Of a stretch of DNA of 64,000 nucleotides, positions 16,038 to 24,610 are shown piece after piece. The translations under genes were made by a program, and so were the position numbers. How positions within the stretch are numbered: the first letter of the stretch is position 1; every line of letters begins with the position of its first letter. This DNA is from JBOGDS01 sp050743075 (lineage in GTDB: Bacteria > Actinomycetota > Actinomycetes > Jiangellales > Jiangellaceae): NCBI GenBank assembly GCA_050743075.1, contig JBOGDS010000001.1, positions 1-64,000 of the forward strand, read 5' to 3'. The notes beneath the pieces are model-generated. The model saw only the letters and a list, made by a program, of their open reading frames with translations, ran no database searches and was not told the origin of the DNA.

Positions 16038-16092
16038 CCGCCGGGACGGCGACGCGCCGAGCGAGGGACGAGCGAGAAGCGGAGCGTGACCC

Positions 16093-16869
16093 TTGAGCGT
16101 TGCCATCCGGGTGATCCCGTGTCTCGACGTCGATGCCGGGCGCGTGGTCAAGGGGGTGCGCTTCAGCGACCTGCGCGATGCCGGCGACCCGGTCGAGATG
16201 GCGCGCGTGTACGACGCCGAGGGTGCCGACGAGCTGGTCTTCCTCGACATCACCGCGTCGAGCGACGACCGCAACACGATGTACGACGTCGTCTCGCGGA
16301 CCGCCGAGCAGGTGTTCATACCGCTCACCGTGGGCGGCGGGGTCCGCTCCGTCGATGACGTCGACCGGCTCCTCCGGGCCGGGGCGGACAAGGTCGGAGT
16401 GAACACGGCCGCGGTGGCTCGGCCGGAGCTGGTCGGAGAGATCGCGGACCGGTTCGGCGCCCAGGTCCTCGTCCTGTCCGTCGACGCGCGGCGGGGTGGC
16501 GACACCGCGTCGGGTTTCGAGGTGACGACGCATGGCGGACGGCGGGGGACCGGCATCGACGCGGTCGCCTGGGCCACCCGGGCGGCTGACCTCGGCGCCG
16601 GGGAGGTCCTGCTCAACTCCGTGGACGCCGATGGCACCCGCGACGGGTACGACCTGCCGATGCTGGCGGCGATCCGGTCCGCGGTCACGGTGCCGGTGAT
16701 CGCCAGCGGGGGAGCCGGTTCGCTCGAGCACTTCGCCCCCGCTGTCGCGGCCGGCGCGGACGCCGTGCTCGCGGCGAGCGTGTTCCACTTCGGCACCCTG
16801 CGCATCGCAGCGGTCAAGCAGGCGTTGGTCAACGCCGGCCATCCCGTCCGCGAGGTCGGCTCCGGGTAG
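16093..16869 (+). CDS. hisF: Imidazole glycerol phosphate synthase cyclase subunit
   Basis: This 258-residue barrel enzyme combines ammonia from HisH with PRFAR to give imidazole glycerol phosphate and AICAR. N-terminal VIPCLDVDAGRVVKG contains the first catalytic aspartate, the second is in LLNSVDADGTRDGYD, and the phosphate-binding loops VGGGVRS and ASGGAGS are intact. The TTG start at 16093 is the only in-frame start at the family N-terminus. It lies 55 nt after the RidA gene and closes the his cluster. Confidence 0.95.
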   Translation: MSVAIRVIPCLDVDAGRVVKGVRFSDLRDAGDPVEMARVYDAEGADELVFLDITASSDDRNTMYDVVSRTAEQVFIPLTVGGGVRSVDDVDRLLRAGADKVGVNTAAVARPELVGEIADRFGAQVLVLSVDARRGGDTASGFEVTTHGGRRGTGIDAVAWATRAADLGAGEVLLNSVDADGTRDGYDLPMLAAIRSAVTVPVIASGGAGSLEHFAPAVAAGADAVLAASVFHFGTLRIAAVKQALVNAGHPVREVGSG

Positions 16870-16996
16870 GACCGTCCCGGGTCAAGACTGCTGGCAGGGG
16901 TTGACGCCATCAGGACTGTCGCACAACTCAGGGGCCGGCCGCCGCCGGCCGGAAGACCTCCGGCGATCGTGTGCATGGCACGCTCAACCGCTGTGC

Positions 16997-17063
16997 ATGG
17001 CACGCTGAACTGTCGCTGGAGCGCCCGACTCGTACCGATTTGTGGAGCAGTTCAGCGTGCCAT
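16997..17063. repeat. 67-nt palindromic element, family 1, copy 1
   Basis: Perfect 16-bp inverted arms ATGGCACGCTGAACTG (16997-17012) and CAGTTCAGCGTGCCAT (17048-17063) flank a 35-nt centre. A second element of identical length and arms, and a similar right half of the centre, lies at 55711-55777. A partial left arm (ATGGCACGCTCAAC) sits just upstream at 16975-16988, so a second copy was probably truncated here. Confidence 0.85.
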
Positions 17064-17094
17064 CCCTTCGAGGCCGCCGCCGGCAGCCCGCGGC

Positions 17095-17276
17095 TGCTCC
17101 CAGCGTGAGACGTCTGCAGTGCTTCGGGCCGTGGAGACCGGCGAGTCGGTCGTGGTGACGAAGGACGGCCAGGAGATCGCCAAGATCGTCCCGCTCGGCA
17201 CGGCGGAACGGCGGCGGCGGCGCTGGACATCCCGACAGCAGCGCCTGGGCCAGCGCCGGATAGTGAGCCCGGCTAG
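17095..17276 (+). pseudogene. Phd/YefM-type antitoxin remnant
   Basis: The frame TSAVLRAVETGESVVVTKDG followed by QEIAKIVPL matches the core of Phd/YefM antitoxins, DNA-binding partners of PIN or RelE-type toxins. The normal N-terminal strand (M-x-V-S-x-x-E) is missing and replaced by sequence next to the 67-nt palindrome. After the core the frame runs into a basic tail and then into the antisense of the neighbouring gene. No toxin gene follows. The rest of the 16870-17276 interval holds only the repeat and a GC-rich hairpin near 16933-16951. Confidence 0.55.
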
Positions 17277-17921
17277 CTACAAGCCGAGGTGGGCGCCGCG
17301 AAATGCCGTGACGTCGGCCGGGTCGCCCTCGATGCCGACCAGTGCGTGGTCGGCGCGGCCGAAGGCGTAGAGCAGCAGCTCGCCGGGCGGTCCGGCCAGC
17401 GAGACGTCGGCACCGTCCGCGGCGGGTGACTTGTGCACGACGGCCGTCCGTCCGTCGTCGTGCAGGAGAGTGACACCCACCGGTGAGCGGCGGAACAGAA
17501 GCCGCCCGCGGGACGAGACCGCGCCCCAGAGGGCCTCCTCGTAGTGGACCGGAAGCTCGCGCGGCTCGGTCCAATCCGGCTGCGCACGCAGGATGTCCTC
17601 GTGGTGCACGAAGTGCTCGGTCAGGTTCACGGCCTCCTCGATGGGCCCCCATGACAGCGGTGACCAGAATGGTGGATGCTGTACACGGCCGACCAGGTTC
17701 TGCCACGACAGACCGGCGAGCGACCGCTGGACGCGGGCGGTCCGGCCGGCGAGCGCGGGCAGCACGATTCCAGGCGCCGCATCCGGGCGTGACTCGCGGA
17801 GCACGAGATGGGCGGCCAGGTCGCGGGTCCGCCAGCCCGCGCACAGCGTGGGCGCGTCCGGCCCCACGGCCAGCAAGGTTTCGCACAGCGCCGTGCGCTC
17901 GAGGCGGGCGAAGGCGGTCAT
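17277..17921 (-). CDS. TIGR03085-type DinB-fold metal-binding protein
   Basis: The protein has 214 residues, related to mycothiol-dependent maleylpyruvate isomerases. The N-terminal helix pair ALCETLLAVGPDAPTLCAGW, the segment RDLAAHLVLRE and the central VNLTEHFVHHEDILRAQP carry the His residues expected to bind metal. The ATG at 17921 is preceded by TACGCT with a 6-nt gap on the minus strand (17928-17933), the leaderless pattern. It is divergent from the ABC exporter operon, sharing a 66-nt intergenic region. The substrate is unknown. Confidence 0.85.
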   Translation of the reverse strand: MTAFARLERTALCETLLAVGPDAPTLCAGWRTRDLAAHLVLRESRPDAAPGIVLPALAGRTARVQRSLAGLSWQNLVGRVQHPPFWSPLSWGPIEEAVNLTEHFVHHEDILRAQPDWTEPRELPVHYEEALWGAVSSRGRLLFRRSPVGVTLLHDDGRTAVVHKSPAADGADVSLAGPPGELLLYAFGRADHALVGIEGDPADVTAFRGAHLGL

Positions 17922-17927
17922 GGGCGT

Positions 17928-17959
17928 GAGCGTAGGCGGCGGACGTCGCTTGCGAGAAT
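17928..17959. promoter_or_regulatory. Divergent promoter region
   Basis: On the minus strand TACGCT (17933-17928) lies 6 nt before the ATG of the DinB-fold gene. On the plus strand GAGAAT (17954-17959) is a possible -10 element for the exporter operon, followed by the ribosome-binding site GAGGAG at 17971-17976. Confidence 0.4.
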
Positions 17960-17987
17960 GTCGCCACGACGAGGAGACGGAGACTGG

Positions 17988-19811
17988 GTGACCGACGAGT
18001 CGGATCAGGTGACGCTGCGTGAGGGATTCGGCCTGCTGGGCCGGGCCATCCGCGGCGAACCGAAGGTTTTCGGGCTTGCGGTCGCCGGCAGTGCCGTCTA
18101 CGGTTCCACGACGGTCCTCACCGCCGTGGTCGTCGGCGAGGTCACCGACCGGGTGATCGTGCCGGCGTTCCACGATGGGCGGACGACGACGGCTGCCCTG
18201 ATCGCGGCCGCCAGTGCGATCGTCGGCATCGCCGTTCTCAAGGCCGCCGGCATCGTGGTGCGGCGGTACTTCGCCGGCCTGATGCAGTACCGCCTGCAGG
18301 CCCGCTACCGCCGACGCGTCACGCGGCAGTACCTGCGGCTGCCGCTGTCCTGGCACCACCGGCACCCGACCGGCCAGCTGCTCTCCAACGCGAATGCCGA
18401 CGTGGAGGCGTCCTGGTATCCGATTGCACCGCTGCCGATGTCGGTTGGCGTTCTGGTCATGCTGCTGGTGGCCGTCGTCGCGATGGTGCTGACGGATCCG
18501 ACCCTCGCCGCTGTGGGCCTGCTGGTCTTCCCCACGATCCTGCTGATCAACGTCGCCTACCAGCGCCGGCTGTCGCCACTCGCGACCCGTGCACAGGCAC
18601 TGCGGGCGGAGCTGTCCGGCGTCGCGCACGAGTCCTTCGACGGCGCGATGGTGGTCAAGGCGCTGGGCCGCGAGGCCGAGGAGACCGCGAGGTTCGGCGC
18701 CGTCGCACGCGAGCTCCGCGACGCGAACGCCGCCGTCGGGCGGATCCGGGGCGCGTTCGACCCGGTGCTGGAGGCCCTGCCCAGCCTCGGCGTGCTCGCC
18801 GTGATCCTGGTCGGTTCCGCCCGGGTGAGCGGCGGGTCCCTGGCGCCGGGCGCACTCGTCTCGGTGGCGTACATCCTGACGGTGGTCGCCTTCCCCGTGC
18901 GGGCGATCGGCTGGGTCCTGGGCGAGCTGCCCCGTGCCGTCGTCGGTTGGCGCCGGGTCGACCATGTGTTGGGCGCCGATGGAGCCCTCACGTACGGCGA
19001 TGTCGATCCGGCCGGACGGACCACGCCGGCGGATCTCGACGTCCGCGACGTGCGCTACGCCTACGTCGACGACCGCGACGTCCTGCACGGCGTCACGCTC
19101 GATGTCGCGCCGGGCCGCACCGTGGCCGTGGTCGGCCCCACCGGTTCCGGCAAGTCGACGCTGGCAGGTCTCCTCGTCCGGCTGGTCGACCCGCACAGCG
19201 GCGCGGTACTCCTCGACGGCTCCGACGCGCGGGACCTGGCACCGGGCGGTGTGTCGCGCACGGTCTCGCTGGTGTTCCAACAGGCGTTCATCTTCGAGGA
19301 CTCGGTGCGCGAGAACGTGACCCTGGGGTTCCCGGCGACCGACGACGAGGTCTGGTCGGCACTGCGGCTCGCCCAGGCCGACCGCTTCGTCGCCGCGCTT
19401 CCGGACGGCCTGGACTCGGTGATAGGCGAGCGCGGGGCGACCCTGTCCGGTGGCCAGCGACAGCGCCTCGCCCTGGCCCGGGCCCTCGTGCGCGGGCCGC
19501 GGCTGCTCGTCATGGACGACGCCACCAGCGCGGTGGACCCGGAGGTGGAACGGCGGATTCTCGACGGCCTGCGCGACGCCGACCAGCCCGTCACCGTGGT
19601 CGCAGTGGCGTACCGGCGGGCCACCATCGCGCTCGCCGACGAGGTCGTCTACGTCGAGCACGGCCGGGTCGTGGCACGGGGGACGCACGACGAACTGCTG
19701 ACCCGGTCGGTCGGGTACCGGAACCTGCTGACGGCTTACGAGCGTGACGCCGCCGAACGCGCGGCTCTCGCGGCCGACGAGGAGCTCGCAGCGGAGGAGC
19801 TGGCCAGATGA
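17988..19811 (+). CDS. ABC exporter half-transporter with degenerate ATPase site
   Basis: This 607-residue membrane-domain-plus-ATPase half-transporter has about six membrane helices (residues about 25-300). The nucleotide-binding domain has Walker A GPTGSGKST (near residue 383), a canonical LSGGQRQ signature (near 486) and Walker B LLVMDDATSAVD. Asp replaces the catalytic Glu after the Walker B Asp, and the H-loop histidine is Tyr (VAVAYRRAT). Its partner gene overlaps by ATGA and is canonical at those positions. This is the layout of asymmetric heterodimeric exporters such as TmrAB or BmrCD. GTG 17988 is preferred because GAGGAGACGG lies 7 nt upstream; ATG 17958 is the alternative. Cargo is unknown (drug, lipid or peptide). 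Confidence 0.88.
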   Translation: MTDESDQVTLREGFGLLGRAIRGEPKVFGLAVAGSAVYGSTTVLTAVVVGEVTDRVIVPAFHDGRTTTAALIAAASAIVGIAVLKAAGIVVRRYFAGLMQYRLQARYRRRVTRQYLRLPLSWHHRHPTGQLLSNANADVEASWYPIAPLPMSVGVLVMLLVAVVAMVLTDPTLAAVGLLVFPTILLINVAYQRRLSPLATRAQALRAELSGVAHESFDGAMVVKALGREAEETARFGAVARELRDANAAVGRIRGAFDPVLEALPSLGVLAVILVGSARVSGGSLAPGALVSVAYILTVVAFPVRAIGWVLGELPRAVVGWRRVDHVLGADGALTYGDVDPAGRTTPADLDVRDVRYAYVDDRDVLHGVTLDVAPGRTVAVVGPTGSGKSTLAGLLVRLVDPHSGAVLLDGSDARDLAPGGVSRTVSLVFQQAFIFEDSVRENVTLGFPATDDEVWSALRLAQADRFVAALPDGLDSVIGERGATLSGGQRQRLALARALVRGPRLLVMDDATSAVDPEVERRILDGLRDADQPVTVVAVAYRRATIALADEVVYVEHGRVVARGTHDELLTRSVGYRNLLTAYERDAAERAALAADEELAAEELAR

Positions 19812-21592
19812 CCACGGCCTCGACCATGGGCGACGGCCTGGAGACCACCGCCTGGCAGACGGTCCGCCGCGGGCTGGCCCTGTCGCCGGAGATCCGGGAC
19901 GGACTGCCGCTGACCCTCCTCCTGGCGCTGCTCGCCACGGCGATGCGAGCCGTCGTTCCCATCACCATCCAGCAGACGGTCGACCGGGGGCTGATGGCAC
20001 CCGGTGGTGCCGACCTGGACTTCGTCCGGTGGATGTGCCTGGTCGCCCTGGGCGCGATCCTGGTCACGGCGTTCTGCGCGTTCCGGATGAACGTGCGGAT
20101 CTTCCGGGCCAGCGAGGCGGGCCTCGCTACCCTGCGCACGAAGGCGTTCCGGCACGTGCACGACCTCTCGGTGCTGACACAGAACACCGAACGCCGGGGG
20201 TCGCTGGTCTCCCGAGTGACCAGCGACGTCGACACGCTGTCCCAGTTCGTCCAGTGGGGCGGGATCCTGCTGATCATCAGCATCGGCCAGGTCCTGGTGG
20301 CGACCGTCATCATGGCCGTGTACTCGTGGCAGCTCACCGTTCTGGTGTGGGTGTGCTTCCTGCCGCTGTTCCTCCTGCTGCGCTCCTTCCAGCGGATGGT
20401 GTCGGCTGCGTACACCGTCGTGCGCGAGCGGGTAGGCGCGATGCTGGGGGCGATCTCGGAGTCGGTCGTCGGCGCGGAGGCCGTGCGCGCGTACGGGATC
20501 GAGGCGCGTACCCAGGCCCGCATCGACGAGTCGGTCGAACGGCACCGGGCCGCCGCCACCCGCGCCCAGAAGATCGTGGCATTCACGTTCTCGACCGGCG
20601 AGGTGGTCGCCGGCTTCGCGAACGCCGCGGTGGTGGTCGTGGGTGTGCTGCTGGGGATCGACGGCGACCTTACGTTGGGCCGCCTGCTGGCGTTCCTCTT
20701 CCTGGTCACGCTGTTCGTCGGGCCCGTGCAGGTCGGTACCGAGGTTCTGAACGAGGCTCAGAACGCCGTGGCGGGCTGGCGCCGGGTGCTCGGCGTGCTC
20801 GACACCCCGGCGGACGTCGCCAACCCCGGTCCGGCCGGCCAGGTGCTGCCGCGCGGCCCGATCGACGTGCGCTTCGAGGCCGTGTCGTTCGGGTACCCGG
20901 ACGGTCCCACCGTGCTGCACGAGGTGGATGCAGACATCCCGCCCCGGTCGAGGATCGCGGTCGTCGGCGAGACGGGCTCGGGCAAGACCACTTTCGCGAA
21001 GCTGCTGACCAGGCTGATGGACCCGGTGTCGGGCCGCGTGCTCGTCGACGGTGTCGACCTGCGCGACGTGCGGTTTGGGTCGCTGCGTGAGCGGGTCGTC
21101 ATGGTCCCGCAGGAGGGGTTCCTGTTCGACGAGACATTGGCGGCCAACGTCCGTTACGGCCGTCCGTCGGCCTCCGACGACGACGTGCGGCTGGCGCTCA
21201 CCGAGCTGGGGCTGGTCGACTGGCTCGACGGGCTACCGGAAGGGCTCGCGACGCGGGTGGGTCAGCGCGGAGAGTCGCTGTCGGCGGGGGAGCGGCAACT
21301 GGTTGCCCTGGCGCGCGCGTACCTGGCCGACCCGGACCTGCTGGTGCTCGACGAGGCGACGAGCGCGGTGGACCCCGCCACCGAGGTGCGGCTGGCCCGC
21401 GCGCTGGAGGGCATCACTCGCGGCCGTACCGCCGTGACGATCGCGCACCGGCTCTCCACGGCGGAGGCGGCCGACGAGATCCTCGTCTTCGACGACGGGC
21501 GTCTGGTCGAGCGAGGCACACATACCGACCTGGTCGGTGCGGGCGGGACGTACTCGAACCTGCACGCCGCCTGGGTCACCCAGTCCCGCTGA
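19808..21592 (+). CDS. ABC exporter half-transporter with canonical ATPase site
   Basis: The 594-residue partner of the preceding half-transporter starts in an ATGA overlap. After six membrane helices it has Walker A GETGSGKTT (near residue 387), Walker B LLVLDEATSAVD with catalytic Glu, and H-loop IAHRLST. Its signature is LSAGERQ, not LSGGQ. In a head-to-tail dimer the good Walker/H residues of this chain face the canonical LSGGQ of the other chain, while the degenerate half-site combines the two weakened parts. The pair should therefore have one hydrolytic site. The 3' end is followed by a decayed lipoprotein gene on the opposite strand. Confidence 0.88.
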   Translation: MTTASTMGDGLETTAWQTVRRGLALSPEIRDGLPLTLLLALLATAMRAVVPITIQQTVDRGLMAPGGADLDFVRWMCLVALGAILVTAFCAFRMNVRIFRASEAGLATLRTKAFRHVHDLSVLTQNTERRGSLVSRVTSDVDTLSQFVQWGGILLIISIGQVLVATVIMAVYSWQLTVLVWVCFLPLFLLLRSFQRMVSAAYTVVRERVGAMLGAISESVVGAEAVRAYGIEARTQARIDESVERHRAAATRAQKIVAFTFSTGEVVAGFANAAVVVVGVLLGIDGDLTLGRLLAFLFLVTLFVGPVQVGTEVLNEAQNAVAGWRRVLGVLDTPADVANPGPAGQVLPRGPIDVRFEAVSFGYPDGPTVLHEVDADIPPRSRIAVVGETGSGKTTFAKLLTRLMDPVSGRVLVDGVDLRDVRFGSLRERVVMVPQEGFLFDETLAANVRYGRPSASDDDVRLALTELGLVDWLDGLPEGLATRVGQRGESLSAGERQLVALARAYLADPDLLVLDEATSAVDPATEVRLARALEGITRGRTAVTIAHRLSTAEAADEILVFDDGRLVERGTHTDLVGAGGTYSNLHAAWVTQSR

Positions 21593-22031
21593 GTTGCCTT
21601 CGGATGCGGCTGATCGCTCACGTGTGAGTAAGCGGTACCTGTGGATCGCCGCATGGGCTCGGACGTAGAAGTCGGCGATGGGCGAGCGCTTGACACCACC
21701 CCTGCGACGGTAGGTGACGTATGCCTTCCCGCCGAGAAAGCCCCCTTCGTAGGGCAGCGGTTCACGACGGTACTCGCCCGCCGGCAATGCCTCGTCGAGC
21801 TCCTCGATCGTGGAAAGGTCCACCGACACCTCGGCGTAGACGTCACCGGACTCGGTGAGCTCGCCGGACTCCCTCGTCGCGTTCCGGGTCGTCGAGGATG
21901 GAACAGCCGCTCACGGCAAGGGCGGCGACGAGGCCGAGTACGGCCGCCCGCGAGACGGCACGGGTCGACTGAGGGATGGCGGTCAGAGTCACTCTTGGTT
22001 CCTGTGCGCTCGCGTCAGCAGCCCGGCGCAC
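21593..22031 (-). pseudogene. Frameshifted lipoprotein gene remnant
   Basis: Reading leftwards from the GTG/ATG region near 22031, a signal peptide with lipobox ALAVSGC is followed by SILDDPERDEG, and the frame then closes at about 21843. Moving one base at a GGG run (about 21881-21884) restores a sensible continuation: ESGELTESGDVYAEVSVDL, then TIEELDEALPAGEYRREPL, ending in a Tyr/Gly-rich region. No stop occurs before the frame enters the antisense of the exporter gene, so the 3' end has also decayed. No family is recognised. Confidence 0.55.
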
Positions 22032-22052
22032 CCGTGGGCGGTCGAAGGGTAC

Positions 22053-22253
22053 CTAACTCGTGCGGACCAGGAAGTGCCAGCCCAGCCACCACCAGACCAG
22101 GACGACGACGGCCCGGGTGGTGCGCCGCGCGAGTAGCCCGTCGAGCACGTCGCCGAACTTGGCCAGCCGGCCGAACCTCCCGGCTGCCAACAGGGACGCG
22201 GCGGCCAGACCGAGGATGACGAAGCCCATGATCGTGATGTCCCGCGTACTCAT
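22053..22253 (-). CDS. Small two-helix membrane protein (DUF6186-like)
   Basis: The protein has 66 residues and two hydrophobic helices, the second ending in the striking VLVWWWLGWHF motif near the C-terminus, followed by a few residues. Small actinobacterial membrane proteins with this ending are grouped as DUF6186; the match is from memory. Its ATG overlaps the stop of the upstream minus-strand gene (ATGA), so the two are probably co-translated. Confidence 0.65.
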   Translation of the reverse strand: MSTRDITIMGFVILGLAAASLLAAGRFGRLAKFGDVLDGLLARRTTRAVVVLVWWWLGWHFLVRTS

Positions 22254-22663
22254 CGGCGTAGCAACCGCCAGCCGGCGAGCAGCCAGAGCGACCATGCGGC
22301 GAACCGGGCACCCGGCTCGTGCAGGAGTGGTGCCGCCAGTACGGAGAGCGTCGGGTGCTCGTACTGGCCGACGGTGTGCTCGCCGAGGTACGCGCCTGCT
22401 TCCCACAGCAGGCCGACCAGCGTCAGGCTCGCCCAGAGCAGGGTGGTGCGCCCAAGCGGCTCGACAGCAGTGACGTCCCGGCTCGGAGCGCGCAGCGCGC
22501 GGACGGCCACGACGACGCCCGGCAGGGCCACCGCCACCGCCGCCGGCGCGGAGTTGACCTTGGTCGTCGACGCCGTCGCAGCGTACGCGAACGTCGCAGC
22601 CAGGAGCAGTGCACCGGCGAGCCGACGGCGCACATCGGCCGGCGCGCGATCCTCGGTCGCCAT
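22250..22663 (-). CDS. Hypothetical four-helix membrane protein
   Basis: The protein has 136 residues with hydrophobic stretches around residues 15-33, 38-57, 73-95 and 110-130 and a basic C-terminus (WRLLRR). It is paired by overlap with the 66-residue membrane protein downstream, which suggests a small two-component membrane complex. No family is recognised. It is divergent from hisI, with 52 nt between the start codons. Confidence 0.6.
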   Translation of the reverse strand: MATEDRAPADVRRRLAGALLLAATFAYAATASTTKVNSAPAAVAVALPGVVVAVRALRAPSRDVTAVEPLGRTTLLWASLTLVGLLWEAGAYLGEHTVGQYEHPTLSVLAAPLLHEPGARFAAWSLWLLAGWRLLRR

Positions 22664-22703
22664 GTTCTCAGTCTCCCACCGCGGATCCCACACTCACGCA
22701 CGC

Positions 22704-22709
22704 CAGAAT
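22704..22709 (+). promoter_or_regulatory. hisI-trp operon -10 element, leaderless configuration
   Basis: CAGAAT ends 6 nt before the hisI ATG at 22716 with no Shine-Dalgarno sequence in the gap. It is a weaker match to TANNNT than the others in the window. Confidence 0.35.
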
Positions 22710-22715
22710 GGCCGC

Positions 22716-23075
22716 ATGCCCGCTCTGGAACCCGCCCTTGCTTCGCGGCTCAAGCGCGACACCGACGGCCTGGTCGCAGCCGTCGTCCAGCAGCACGACA
22801 CCGGTGAGGTGCTGATGCTCGGCTGGATGGACGACGAGGCGCTGTACCGGACGCTGACCACCGGCCGGGCGACCTACTGGAGCAGGAGCAGGCAACAGAA
22901 CTGGGTGAAGGGTGAGACGTCGGGGCACCGGCAATGGGTACGCGAGGTGCGCCTCGACTGCGACGGCGACGCCGTCCTGGTCAAGGTCGACCAGGAAGGC
23001 CCGGCGTGCCACACCGGAACCCGGACGTGCTTCGACGACGGGTTCGTCCCGGCGGCCCACGGCGCGCCGGTGTGA
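22716..23075 (+). CDS. hisI: Phosphoribosyl-AMP cyclohydrolase
   Basis: This 119-residue HisI is without a fused HisE domain. It opens the adenine ring of phosphoribosyl-AMP. Metal-binding features are LDCDGDAVLVKV and the cysteines in GPACHTGTRTCF; MLGWMDDEAL and ATYWSRSRQ are family signatures. It is separated from the main his cluster and is instead the first gene of the trp operon, overlapping trpE by GTGA, a linkage also found in other actinobacteria. Confidence 0.96.
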   Translation: MPALEPALASRLKRDTDGLVAAVVQQHDTGEVLMLGWMDDEALYRTLTTGRATYWSRSRQQNWVKGETSGHRQWVREVRLDCDGDAVLVKVDQEGPACHTGTRTCFDDGFVPAAHGAPV

Positions 23076-24610
23076 ACGCGCTGGACGTGACGCCCGGCCT
23101 GGACGCCTTCCGGGTGCTGGCCAAGGACCGCCGGGTGATTCCGGTCGTGCGGCGGCTGCTCGCCGACGGGGAGACTCCTGTCGGCGTGTACCAGAAGCTG
23201 GCGGCCAACCGGACCGGGACCTTCCTACTCGAGTCGGCGGAGCACGGCGGGGTGTGGTCGCGCTACTCGTTCGTCGGTGCCCGGTCGGCCGCTGTGCTCT
23301 CGGAGCGTGAGGGCCACGCGATGTGGCACGGCACGGCTCCGGTCGGGTTGCCCGACGAAGTCGACCCGTGGGAGGCCGTGCGCAGCACGCTCGCCGCCCT
23401 GCACACGCCACGGATGCCCGACCTGCCACCGCTGACCGGGGGGCTCGTCGGCTTCGTGTCGTACGACGCCGTACGGCGGCTGGAGCGCCTCCCGGAACTC
23501 GCGCCCGACGACCTGGGGCTGCCGGAGATGTCGTTCCTGCTGGCCACCGACCTCGCCGTGCTCGACCACGAGGACGGCACGGTCCTGCTGGTCGCCAACG
23601 CCGTCAACTGGGACGACACCGACGAACGCGTGGACGAGGCCTGGGCCGATGGGGTTGCCCGGCTGGACCGGATGACCGCCGAACTCGCCGCGCCGACGCC
23701 GTCGTCGGTCTCGTCCTACGACGCCGACGCGGCCCCGGTCCACGACAGCCGTACGCCCCGGCCGGACTACCTGGCGGCGGTGGAGCGGGCGAAGGAGGAG
23801 ATCCGCGCCGGTGAGGCGTTCCAGGTCGTCGTGTCGCAGCGGTTCGAGATGGCGACGGCCGCCGACGCCCTCGACGTCTACCGCGTGCTGCGCCGAGGCA
23901 ACCCGAGCCCGTACATGTACCTCGTGCGGCTGCCGGGACCCGATGGCGGGGCCGAGGGAGCCTTCGACGTCGTCGGGTCGAGTCCGGAAGCGCTGGTCAA
24001 GGTGACCGGTGACCGGGCTATGACCCACCCGATTGCCGGGACGCGCTGGCGGGGTGAGACACCCGAGGCCGACGCGGCGCTGGCCGCCGAACTGCTCGCC
24101 GACCCCAAGGAGCGGGCCGAGCACCTCATGCTGGTCGACCTGTCCCGCAACGACCTCGGCCGGGTCTGCGAGCCGGGCAGCGTCGAGGTCGTCGACTTCA
24201 TGACGGTGCGCCGCTACAGCCACGTCATGCACATCGAGTCGACCGTCGTCGGGCGGATCGCGGCCGGCCGCACCGCGGTCGACGTGCTGGCCGCCTGTTT
24301 CCCGGCCGGTACCCTGTCCGGTGCCCCGAAGCCACGGGCCATGGAGATCATCGAGGAGTTGGAGCCCACCCGGAGAGGGCTCTACGGGGGTGTCGTCGGT
24401 TACCTGGACTTCGCCGGCGACCTCGACGTGGCGATCGCGATCCGCACCGCGGTCATGCGCGACGGCCGGGCGTTCGTGCAGGCCGGCGGCGGCGTGGTCG
24501 CCGACTCGCGGCCCGAGGCCGAGGACGCCGAGAGCCGCAACAAGGCTGCAGCCGTGCTGCGGGCAGTGGCGATCGCAGAGTCGATCCGGCCGGTCCGGGA
24601 GCGTCCGTGA
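23072..24610 (+). CDS. trpE: Anthranilate synthase component I
   Basis: This 512-residue chorismate-utilising enzyme makes anthranilate with a TrpG partner that is not in this window. The N-terminal feedback-site element LLESAEHGG(V)WSRYSF matches the LLES-x-SRYSF tryptophan-binding motif, so feedback inhibition is expected. The C-terminal chorismate-binding domain has IAGTRWRG, VDLSRNDLGRV, HIESTVVG and the FPAGTLSGAPK motif. GTG 23072 overlaps hisI. No leader peptide can precede it because of that overlap. Confidence 0.96.
   Translation: MNALDVTPGLDAFRVLAKDRRVIPVVRRLLADGETPVGVYQKLAANRTGTFLLESAEHGGVWSRYSFVGARSAAVLSEREGHAMWHGTAPVGLPDEVDPWEAVRSTLAALHTPRMPDLPPLTGGLVGFVSYDAVRRLERLPELAPDDLGLPEMSFLLATDLAVLDHEDGTVLLVANAVNWDDTDERVDEAWADGVARLDRMTAELAAPTPSSVSSYDADAAPVHDSRTPRPDYLAAVERAKEEIRAGEAFQVVVSQRFEMATAADALDVYRVLRRGNPSPYMYLVRLPGPDGGAEGAFDVVGSSPEALVKVTGDRAMTHPIAGTRWRGETPEADAALAAELLADPKERAEHLMLVDLSRNDLGRVCEPGSVEVVDFMTVRRYSHVMHIESTVVGRIAAGRTAVDVLAACFPAGTLSGAPKPRAMEIIEELEPTRRGLYGGVVGYLDFAGDLDVAIAIRTAVMRDGRAFVQAGGGVVADSRPEAEDAESRNKAAAVLRAVAIAESIRPVRERP

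Noticed and set aside
16933..16951. GC-only hairpin after hisF as a terminator
   Set aside because: It is a simple GGCC/CCGG run, too likely by chance to claim.
17277..19688. Very long open frame on the minus strand (about 800 codons) covering the first ABC exporter gene
   Set aside because: Only its last 214 codons form a recognisable protein; the rest is antisense to the exporter and has the Arg/Gly/His composition of GC-rich shadow frames.
21233..21592. Extension of the minus-strand lipoprotein frame into the exporter gene
   Set aside because: The frame stays open only as antisense of a conserved ATPase domain; no protein character remains.
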